The notes below the pieces were generated by a model. It was not told the DNA's origin. It was given only the letters and a program-made list of their open reading frames with translations, and did not search any database. Position numbers and translations under genes: made by a program. From Arsenicibacter rosenii (GTDB lineage: Bacteria; Bacteroidota; Bacteroidia; Cytophagales; Spirosomataceae), in the NCBI RefSeq assembly GCF_001870735.1, contig NZ_MORL01000009.1:207700-271699 (forward strand): a stretch of DNA of 64,000 nucleotides. The letters are read 5' to 3'. This document shows, in pieces, positions 41,909-48,426 of this stretch. Positions within the stretch are counted from its first letter, which is position 1. Every line of letters starts with the position of its first letter.

Positions 41909-43570
41909 ATGAAGCTTCCTATAATTTTTGCAGTTGACGATGATCAACAGGTATTAAAAGCGGTGCAGCGCGACTTGCGGCAGCAGTACCGGAAAGAATA
42001 CCGCATTCTGGCCACAACATCAGCCAATGAGGCGCTTGAAAGCCTGGTCGAGCTCAAAAAAAAAGGCGAAGAGGTTGCCCTCTTTCTGTCCGATCAGCGG
42101 ATGCCCGAAATGGCGGGTGTCGATTTTCTGGTCAAGGCACGGCAGCTATACCCTAACGCCAAACGCGCACTGCTGACGGCTTATTCTGATATTGACGCGG
42201 CCGTCCGGGCTATCAACGAGGTACAGCTCGACTATTACATCGGTAAGCCGTGGGACCCGCCCGAAGAACGGCTGTATCCGGTGCTGAATGAACTACTCGA
42301 CGACTGGCAGTCTAACTACCAGCCGGCATTTGAAGGGCTTCGGCTGATTGGTTACCAGTTTTCGCCCAAAACGCACGAAATCAAGGATTTTTTATCGGGC
42401 AACCTGTTCCATTATCAATGGCTCGATGTTGAGACCAACGCAGAAGCAGAATCAACCCTGGCGCTGCATAATCTCAGTCGCACAGACTTACCCGCTGTGA
42501 TTCTGGCGGATGGCACTCCGCTGATTAAGCCGAAACTTACCGAACTGGGCGAGCACCTGGGCCTGAAACCCAAGGCGGCTGAAAGCTTATACGACCTGGC
42601 CATTATCGGGGCAGGGCCGGCAGGCCTGGCAGCAGCCGTATACGGTGGTTCCGAAGGACTGAAAACGATTCTGATCGACAAACGGGCGCCAGGCGGCCAG
42701 GCGGGTACCAGCTCACGGATCGAAAACTACCTTGGTTTTCCGTCCGGCCTGAGCGGCGCCGAGCTGACCCGCCGCGCCATTACCCAGGCAACCCGCTTCG
42801 GTGTGGAGTTTCTGGCACCGCAGGAGGTCGTCAGTATTAAGTCGAGCGGGCAATATAAACACATACACATGTCGGATGGCAGTGAGGTTGTTGCCAAATC
42901 GATTATTCTCTGTACCGGTGTATCGTATCATAAACTGGATACCGAAAGCCTGAGCCGTTTTACCGGCGCCGGTGTTTATTATGGTGCAGCTACCACAGAA
43001 GCATATGCCTTTAAAGGCAAACCGGTATATGTGGTCGGTGGTGGCAATTCGGCGGGGCAGGCTGCCATGTATCTGTCACGTACGGCGGCGCAGGTCTTTA
43101 TCTGCATCCGCCGCGCCGACCTGTCGGCCACCATGTCGCAGTACCTGATCGACCAGATCGGCAATACGCCGAACATTACCGTGGTACCCTTTACCGAAGT
43201 CGTAGAAGGTCTGGGCAATGAACGGCTTGAATGCCTGGTCCTGCAAAACAGCCAGACCAAAGAGCGGGAAACGGTGGAGGCGGCCGGCCTGTTTATTTTC
43301 ATTGGCACCAAACCATTTACAGAATGGATCGAGATGAGCATTATCAAGGACGAACGCGGATTTATCGAAACAGGCCGCAATCTGCTCCGTTATGACTCGT
43401 TCCGTAAGTCATGGAAACAGAAACGTGATCCGTTCGAACTCGAAACCTGTAGCCCCGGCATTTTTGCGGCGGGCGACGTCCGGGCGACCGCCATGAACCG
43501 CGTGGCATCTGCTGTCGGTGAAGGGGCAATGGCGGTTAGCTTTGTACACAAATATCTGGCCGAAATGTAG
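41909..43570 (+). CDS. Response regulator fused to a thioredoxin-reductase-like flavoprotein without CxxC
   Basis: A 553-residue three-part protein. (1) Receiver domain, about 4-125: DDD at 10-12, phospho-acceptor Asp62 in FLSDQRMPEMAG, Lys113 in YYIGKPW. (2) About 140-215, a glutaredoxin/thioredoxin-fold-like link (RLIGYQFSPKTHEIKDFL, LPAVILADGTPLIKP) with no cysteine pair. (3) About 227-553, a TrxB-type FAD/NAD(P) domain: IIGAGPAGLAAAVYG, PGGQAGTSSRIENYLGFP, YVVGGGNSAGQAAMYLS and FAAGDVRATAMNRVASAVGEG. Where TrxB has CxxC this protein has YYGAATTEA (358-365), so it cannot be a classical thioredoxin reductase. Such fusions are known from databases; their role is open. Its partner kinase is directly upstream; egtB follows. 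Confidence 0.9.
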   Translation: MKLPIIFAVDDDQQVLKAVQRDLRQQYRKEYRILATTSANEALESLVELKKKGEEVALFLSDQRMPEMAGVDFLVKARQLYPNAKRALLTAYSDIDAAVRAINEVQLDYYIGKPWDPPEERLYPVLNELLDDWQSNYQPAFEGLRLIGYQFSPKTHEIKDFLSGNLFHYQWLDVETNAEAESTLALHNLSRTDLPAVILADGTPLIKPKLTELGEHLGLKPKAAESLYDLAIIGAGPAGLAAAVYGGSEGLKTILIDKRAPGGQAGTSSRIENYLGFPSGLSGAELTRRAITQATRFGVEFLAPQEVVSIKSSGQYKHIHMSDGSEVVAKSIILCTGVSYHKLDTESLSRFTGAGVYYGAATTEAYAFKGKPVYVVGGGNSAGQAAMYLSRTAAQVFICIRRADLSATMSQYLIDQIGNTPNITVVPFTEVVEGLGNERLECLVLQNSQTKERETVEAAGLFIFIGTKPFTEWIEMSIIKDERGFIETGRNLLRYDSFRKSWKQKRDPFELETCSPGIFAAGDVRATAMNRVASAVGEGAMAVSFVHKYLAEM

Positions 43571-43582
43571 CTATACAGGCCC

Positions 43583-43617
43583 GTAAGCCGGAAATTACCG
43601 GTTGTTTTCCGGCTTAC
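43583..43617 (+). terminator. Hairpin terminator candidate after the fusion gene
   Basis: Arms GTAAGCCGGAAA (43583-43594) and TTTCCGGCTTAC (43606-43617), 12 bp each, 11-nt loop, beginning 13 bp after the stop. There is no long T-run. Its presence suggests egtB is not simply read through from the flavoprotein gene. Confidence 0.6.
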
Positions 43618-43781
43618 GCTCTGATTCCTGTCCACGTTTAAACATTCATTCCTACACCGGAGTTAGGTTGTTGTTTGTCTTGTTTTTCAACAAAAGAGTA
43701 ACCTATAGAAAATCATTTCCATAATTAGTAACAAAGCAAATATGGACTATATTTTTTCATATGCTATTGTTACGATTTATG

Positions 43782-43811
43782 TTGATAGGCAACAAAAACT
43801 TCAATAATTTG
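43782..43811 (+). promoter_or_regulatory. Candidate promoter for egtBD
   Basis: TTG (43782-43784), 20 bp, TAATTTG (43805-43811), a one-base-short version of TAnnTTTG; ATG 43868 follows after 56 bp. The remainder of the 297-bp gap (43571-43867) is AT-rich and otherwise plain. Confidence 0.4.
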
Positions 43812-43867
43812 CCACAATCACAACACTGATTTATCCAGAAAGAATTAGTAACTATAACACTATTCTC

Positions 43868-45052
43868 ATGCTTTCTGAAGTCCTGCCTTTAACGCAACCT
43901 GCATTTGTCGATCGGTATCGGACTATACGCACATATTCGGAGGCTATCTGCCGCTATCTGGAGACCGAAGACTATGTCGTACAGCCCATTGTCGATGTCA
44001 GCCCGCCCAAGTGGCACCTTGGGCACACAACCTGGTTTTGGGAAACCTTTATTCTGGTGCCCAATCTGCCCGGCTATACTATTTTTCACGAAGACTTCAG
44101 TTTTGTCTTTAACAGCTATTACGAGAGCGTCGGTAAACGGGTCTTACGTACCGACCGCGGTAATCTGTCGCGGCCAACCGTGGCCGACGTATACCGATAC
44201 CGTGCATACGTTGATACGTACATGGATACGTATCTGATGGAGCATGAACTGTCACCGGAAATCAGCGCCCTGGTCGAACTGGGGCTTAATCACGAGCAGC
44301 AGCATCAGGAACTGCTGATTACCGACATCAAGTACATTCTGGGCCACAACCCGTTGTTTCCGTCGCTGGACATTCCGATCAATCAGGGAGGCTTGTTCGG
44401 TGGCGCGTCTTACGATGATGTGCAGCTATCTGAAGGCATTTACACCATTGGCTACAGCGGCAACGGCTTCTGTTTTGACAACGAGCTTGGTGTGCACAAG
44501 ACCTACCTGAACCAGACGACCCTTTCAGGCAAGCTGGTGACCAATGCCGGGTACATTGATTTCATTAAAGCCGGTGGGTACCAGAATTTCCGTTACTGGT
44601 TATCCGATGGCTGGGCGTGGGTTAAAACCGAACAGGTGAAGGCGCCGCTGTACTGGTACGAAATCGACGGCCAATGGTACAGCTATACGTTCAAAGGCCT
44701 TGAGCCGGTTGATCCTGACGAACCGGTTTGCCATGTCAGCTACTACGAAGCCGACGCCTATGCCCGCTGGTGCGGGCAGCGGCTGCCAACCGAATTTGAG
44801 TGGGAAGCCGCCAACGAGCGGTTTGCCTGGGGTGAGCGCTGGGAATGGACTGGTTCGGCCTATCTGGCGTATCCTGGTTTTTCAACCGCCGAGGGTGCCG
44901 TCGGCGAATACAACGGCAAATTTATGAGTAGTCAAATGGTCTTGCGCGGGGCGTCGGTTGCTACGCCTGCCGGGCATGCCCGATCAACATACCGCAACTT
45001 TTTCCAACCCGACAAACGATGGCAGTTCACCGGAATACGACTAGCGAAGTAG
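43868..45052 (+). CDS. egtB: Ergothioneine biosynthesis protein EgtB (sulfoxide synthase)
   Basis: A 394-residue non-haem iron enzyme that joins a thiol (gamma-glutamylcysteine or cysteine) to the imidazole C2 of trimethylhistidine (hercynine), forming a sulfoxide. Domains: N-terminal DinB-like bundle with PPKWHLGHTTWFWE (His50/His53) and LNHEQQHQELL (His142, His146), the iron ligands expected in EgtB; C-terminal formylglycine-generating-enzyme-like fold with YADAYARWCGQRLPTEFEWEAA, VLRGASVATPAGHARSTYRNFF and WQFTGIRLAK. Which thiol it uses is not clear from sequence. It overlaps egtD by 34 bp. No egtA or egtC is next to it. Confidence 0.94.
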   Translation: MLSEVLPLTQPAFVDRYRTIRTYSEAICRYLETEDYVVQPIVDVSPPKWHLGHTTWFWETFILVPNLPGYTIFHEDFSFVFNSYYESVGKRVLRTDRGNLSRPTVADVYRYRAYVDTYMDTYLMEHELSPEISALVELGLNHEQQHQELLITDIKYILGHNPLFPSLDIPINQGGLFGGASYDDVQLSEGIYTIGYSGNGFCFDNELGVHKTYLNQTTLSGKLVTNAGYIDFIKAGGYQNFRYWLSDGWAWVKTEQVKAPLYWYEIDGQWYSYTFKGLEPVDPDEPVCHVSYYEADAYARWCGQRLPTEFEWEAANERFAWGERWEWTGSAYLAYPGFSTAEGAVGEYNGKFMSSQMVLRGASVATPAGHARSTYRNFFQPDKRWQFTGIRLAK

Positions 45053-45999
45053 CCTTTGGCATGGCTGACGATGTTCGCTATGGCCTCCAACAAACCCCAA
45101 AGCGGCTTTCCTCGCAGTTTTTCTACGATGCGGTGGGTAGTCACCTGTTTCAGCAGATCATGCATTTGCCGGAATATTATCTGACGCGCAGCGAATACGA
45201 GATTCTGGACAACCACAAAGCCGATCTGCTCCGGCATTTCGCTCCCGACCAACAGCCGTTTGAACTGGTTGAGCTGGGCGCAGGTGATGGTCTGAAAACC
45301 AAAATCCTGCTCCGCCACTTTCTGGACGAACAAACGTCGTTTAGCTACGTACCGATTGATATTTCTGAGGATGCCCTGATCGACCTGGCAACGTCGCTGC
45401 AAAAACAGTGGCCGACGCTGAATATTCAGCCGCAGCATGACGAATACTTCCATGCGCTGGAATGGCTCTCGGGCACGTCAGACAAACGGAAGGTTGTTTT
45501 ATTCCTGGGCTCCAATATCGGCAATTTTTCGCCGGAAGCCGCTGTCGGCTTCTACCAGCAATTGTCGGACAGCCTGCGCCCCGGCGATCTGGTACTGACC
45601 GGTTTCGACCTGCAGAAACATCCGGCCGTTATCCTGGCGGCTTACAACGACCGGCAGGGCGTTACACGGGCGTTTAACCTGAACCTGCTGCACCGCCTTA
45701 ATGAGGAACTGGATGCCAATTTTAACCTGGCCATGTTTGATCACTATCCAACCTATTGCCCCGAAACCGGTGAAGCACGGAGCTATCTGGTGAGCCAGAA
45801 AAAGCAGACGGTTCATATCGGGGCGCTCGATCTGGATGTCGTGTTCGACTATGGAGAAGTCATTCATACCGAGATTTCACGCAAGTTTACGCCAAAGCAG
45901 ATTCAGGAGCTGGCCGACGCGACCGGCTTTAGCGTAAACGCGACCTTCACCGACTGCAAAGGCTATTTCGTTGACGTCATTTTCGAGAAAAAAGCATAA
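45019..45999 (+). CDS. egtD: L-histidine N-alpha-methyltransferase EgtD
   Basis: A 326-residue SAM-dependent methyltransferase that trimethylates histidine to hercynine, the substrate of EgtB. Seen: LQQTPKRLSSQFFYDAVGSHLFQQIMHLPEYYLTRSEYEIL, the strongly conserved N-terminal EgtD block; ELGAGDGLKTKILL, the SAM-binding motif; FLGSNIGNFSPE; LTGFDLQKHPAVILAAYNDRQGVTRAFNLNLLHRLN; and the C-terminal HTEISRKFTPKQIQELADATGF. ATG 45019 is given because TSEVAFGMADDV fits the start of the family; ATG 45061 (9 bp after the egtB stop) is the alternative. Translational coupling with egtB is likely. Confidence 0.95.
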   Translation: MAVHRNTTSEVAFGMADDVRYGLQQTPKRLSSQFFYDAVGSHLFQQIMHLPEYYLTRSEYEILDNHKADLLRHFAPDQQPFELVELGAGDGLKTKILLRHFLDEQTSFSYVPIDISEDALIDLATSLQKQWPTLNIQPQHDEYFHALEWLSGTSDKRKVVLFLGSNIGNFSPEAAVGFYQQLSDSLRPGDLVLTGFDLQKHPAVILAAYNDRQGVTRAFNLNLLHRLNEELDANFNLAMFDHYPTYCPETGEARSYLVSQKKQTVHIGALDLDVVFDYGEVIHTEISRKFTPKQIQELADATGFSVNATFTDCKGYFVDVIFEKKA

Positions 46000-46002
46000 A
46001 AA

Positions 46003-46050
46003 AGTGGTGGCACGACTTAGACAGGTTTGCCTGCCGGTCGTGCCACCACT
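46003..46050. repeat. REP palindrome copy 5 (long-loop form)
   Basis: Arms AGTGGTGGCACGAC (46003-46016) and GTCGTGCCACCACT (46037-46050), identical to copy 3, but the loop is 20 bp and holds a second hairpin (CAGG TTTG CCTG, 46022-46033). It begins 3 bp after the egtD stop, 8 kb from the RAYT. Confidence 0.88.
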
Positions 46051-46071
46051 AAAAATTTATACATATTATTG

Positions 46072-46097
46072 AGTGAATGAGCAATCACTCATTCACT
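46072..46097 (-). terminator. Hairpin downstream of typA
   Basis: AGTGAATGAG (46072-46081) pairs with CTCATTCACT (46088-46097) 15 bp beyond the typA stop. On the minus strand it is followed by a weak AT-rich stretch. A second, shorter pairing (TTGAGTG/CACTCAA) surrounds it. Confidence 0.45.
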
Positions 46098-46112
46098 AAC
46101 CCACTCAATAGA

Positions 46113-47927
46113 TTACGCCATTTCGAACTTGCTCTGCATCCGCTTACGCTCGTTCTCGTCGAGGTAAATCTTCCGCATCCGGATCGACTTAGGCGTTACT
46201 TCCAGGTATTCATCTTTCTGGATATATTCCATCGATTCTTCCAGTGAGAACTGGATTTTCGGTGCAATTTTCACGTTGTCGTCCGAGCCCGATGCCCGCA
46301 TGTTGGTCAGTTTTTTCGCTGTCTGCAGGTTCACCACGATGTCGTTCTGACGGTTGTGCTCCCCGATTACCTGACCGGTATAAACTTCTTCACCCGGATC
46401 AACGAAGAACACGCCGCGATCCTGCAGTTTATCAATTGAGTAGGCCGTTGCTGCACCACTGTTCATCGAAATCAGGGAACCATTGATCCGCTCAGGGATA
46501 GGACCACGGTATGGCTCGAAGCTCTTGAACCGGTGGTTCATTACCGCTTCACCGAAGGTAGCTGTCAATACGTTTGACCGCAGACCAATCAGACCACGCG
46601 ACGGAATTTCGAACTCAAGGTGTTGCAGATCGCCTTTTGGTTCCATGATCAGCAACTCGCCTTTACGCTGCGTCGCGAGCTCAATTACCTTACCGGCTGT
46701 TTCTTCCGGCACATCAACCACCAGCGTTTCGATTGGCTCCAGACGCTGTCCGTTTTCATCTTCTTTATACAGTACCTGTGGCTGACCAACCTGCAGTTCG
46801 TACCCTTCACGACGCATGGTTTCGATCAGTACTGACAAGTGAAGGATACCACGGCCAAATACCAGGAACTGGTCTTCACGGTCGGTTTCCTGCACACGCA
46901 GCGCCAGGTTTTTCTCAGTTTCCTTGAACAGACGGTCACGGAGGTGACGGGATGTTACGAACTTACCTTCTTTACCAAAGAATGGTGAGTTGTTGATCGT
47001 AAACAACATGTTCATCGTTGGCTCATCCACCGAAATCCGTGCTAATGCTTCCGGATTTTCAGCGTCAGTCAGCGTATCCCCGATTTCAAAGTCATCCAGA
47101 CCTGTAACGGCACAGATTTCACCGGCCTTCACTTCTGTTACTTTCTGCTTGCCAAGACCTTCAAACACCTGAAGTTCTTTGATTTTCACTTTCTTGATGC
47201 TGCCGTCTGACTTTACAAGGGCCATGTTAGCCCCTTCTTTCAGCGTACCACGGTGTACCCGGCCGATAGCAATCCGGCCAACGAACGCCGAATAATCCAG
47301 CGACGTTATCTGCATCTGCGGCGTACCTTCGTTTTCAGGAGCAGCCGGAATATTTTCGATGATTGTGTCCAGGAGGAACGTAATATCGCCGGTAGGTGTC
47401 TTCCAGTCCGGCCCCATCCAGCCTTGCTTCGACGAACCGAATACGGTTACGAAGTCCAGCTGATCTTCGGTTGCCCCGAGGTTAAACATCAGGTCAAACA
47501 CTTCTTCGTGCACTTCTTCCGGCCGGCAGTTTTCTTTATCAACCTTGTTTACAATCAGAATAGGCTTCAGCCCTAAGCTCAATGCCTTACCCAACACAAA
47601 ACGCGTCTGAGGCATCGCGCCTTCGAACGCATCGACCAACAGACAAACGCCGTCGGCCATTTTCAGTACCCGTTCAACTTCCCCACCAAAATCGGAGTGG
47701 CCCGGCGTGTCAATGATATTGATCTTGACATCCTTGTACCGCACCGAAACGTTTTTCGACACAATCGTAATGCCCCGCTCCCGCTCCAAATCGTTATTGT
47801 CCAAAATCAGGTCCTGAAACTCCTGATTATCCCGGAAGATTTTTGACGCGTGGATGATCTTGTCAACCAGCGTAGTCTTACCGTGGTCAACGTGGGCAAT
47901 AATGGCGATATTTCTTATAGATTGCAT
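46113..47927 (-). CDS. typA: Ribosome-associated translational GTPase TypA/BipA
   Basis: A 604-residue EF-G-like GTPase that helps assemble the large ribosomal subunit, notably in cold or stress. Seen: G1 AHVDHGKTTL; G2 region ERERGITI; G3 DTPGHSDFGG; G4 NKVD; then domain II (FVGRIAIGRVHRGTLKEG), domain III and V-like segments (GRGILHLSVLIETMRREGYELQVGQP) and the TypA-specific C-terminal domain (EPYRGPIPERINGSLISMNSGAATAYSIDKLQDRG). The SIDKL and RMRKIYLDENERKR parts separate it from EF-G and LepA. ATG 47927 is the natural start; TTG 47951 is in frame but not needed. A full -7 box lies about 118 bp upstream. Confidence 0.97.
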   Translation of the reverse strand: MQSIRNIAIIAHVDHGKTTLVDKIIHASKIFRDNQEFQDLILDNNDLERERGITIVSKNVSVRYKDVKINIIDTPGHSDFGGEVERVLKMADGVCLLVDAFEGAMPQTRFVLGKALSLGLKPILIVNKVDKENCRPEEVHEEVFDLMFNLGATEDQLDFVTVFGSSKQGWMGPDWKTPTGDITFLLDTIIENIPAAPENEGTPQMQITSLDYSAFVGRIAIGRVHRGTLKEGANMALVKSDGSIKKVKIKELQVFEGLGKQKVTEVKAGEICAVTGLDDFEIGDTLTDAENPEALARISVDEPTMNMLFTINNSPFFGKEGKFVTSRHLRDRLFKETEKNLALRVQETDREDQFLVFGRGILHLSVLIETMRREGYELQVGQPQVLYKEDENGQRLEPIETLVVDVPEETAGKVIELATQRKGELLIMEPKGDLQHLEFEIPSRGLIGLRSNVLTATFGEAVMNHRFKSFEPYRGPIPERINGSLISMNSGAATAYSIDKLQDRGVFFVDPGEEVYTGQVIGEHNRQNDIVVNLQTAKKLTNMRASGSDDNVKIAPKIQFSLEESMEYIQKDEYLEVTPKSIRMRKIYLDENERKRMQSKFEMA

Positions 47928-48044
47928 ACTTTGCGAACTGTGACTCAACAACTTAACCTGACGGAGATTTTCTGGACTATTATTTACAAATGCGTCAGTT
48001 CCGTTGTGAAATCGGCCTAATCAGTCTTCTGACATTTTAAGGCG

Positions 48045-48052
48045 CAAAGATA
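48045..48052 (-). promoter_or_regulatory. Candidate -7 box for typA
   Basis: On the minus strand TATCTTTG, a full TAnnTTTG match, in the 226-bp gap between typA and the next gene. It would give a leader of roughly 110 nt. Confidence 0.45.
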
Positions 48053-48102
48053 CGCTTTTTTTGTCTGAAACACAGATTTTTACAATTCTTTTTAATAGAA
48101 AA

Positions 48103-48121
48103 AGGCCCTGAATGAGGGCCT
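48103..48121 (-). terminator. Intrinsic terminator of the small exported-protein gene
   Basis: AGGCCCT, GAATG loop, AGGGCCT; on the minus strand the stem is followed by TTTTTC. It lies 33 bp beyond the stop of the 67-residue gene. Confidence 0.8.
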
Positions 48122-48153
48122 GACTAATAGAAGTACAATTTCTTAACAATTGC

Positions 48154-48357
48154 TTAATGCTTCGGGCATCCACAATTGTTTTTGCGAAACAAGCCCCAGA
48201 GGAAACCTTTCTTTTTCCGGTAGCCTTTTCGCTTCCTTAAAATTTGCTCGGGCCGTGCAAAAACAGTTGTTTGTTCACTGACCAAAGCCGCCTCTGCCGT
48301 CTCCGCCAACGGCAACATCATCGCGAAAATAAGACCGATTATTCCTAACTTTTTCAT
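48154..48357 (-). CDS. Small exported basic protein, unknown function
   Basis: A 67-residue protein with a signal peptide (MKKLGIIGLIFAMMLPLAETAEA) and a short, very basic mature part (QILRKRKGYRKKKGFLWGLFRKNNCGCPKH) ending in a CGC pair and His. Similar tiny secreted proteins with a lysine-rich GFLWGLF section occur in Cytophagales. It may bind nucleic acid, envelope polymers or metal, but nothing in the sequence proves it. A strong terminator directly downstream supports a real transcription unit. Confidence 0.72.
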   Translation of the reverse strand: MKKLGIIGLIFAMMLPLAETAEAALVSEQTTVFARPEQILRKRKGYRKKKGFLWGLFRKNNCGCPKH

Positions 48358-48426
48358 GGCTAACTAGCTGGCTCTACAGAGAGTTAACGAAAGTAAATCT
48401 CTTTTTGGTCAATTCCTGCCTAAAAC

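Noticed and set aside
41909..43570. Simple call as thioredoxin reductase TrxB
   Set aside because: The CxxC redox pair is absent and a receiver domain is fused in front; the similarity is to the flavoprotein scaffold only.
37519..46050. CRISPR array
   Set aside because: The repeats are palindromes spaced irregularly by 55 bp to several kb, at gene ends, with no cas genes.
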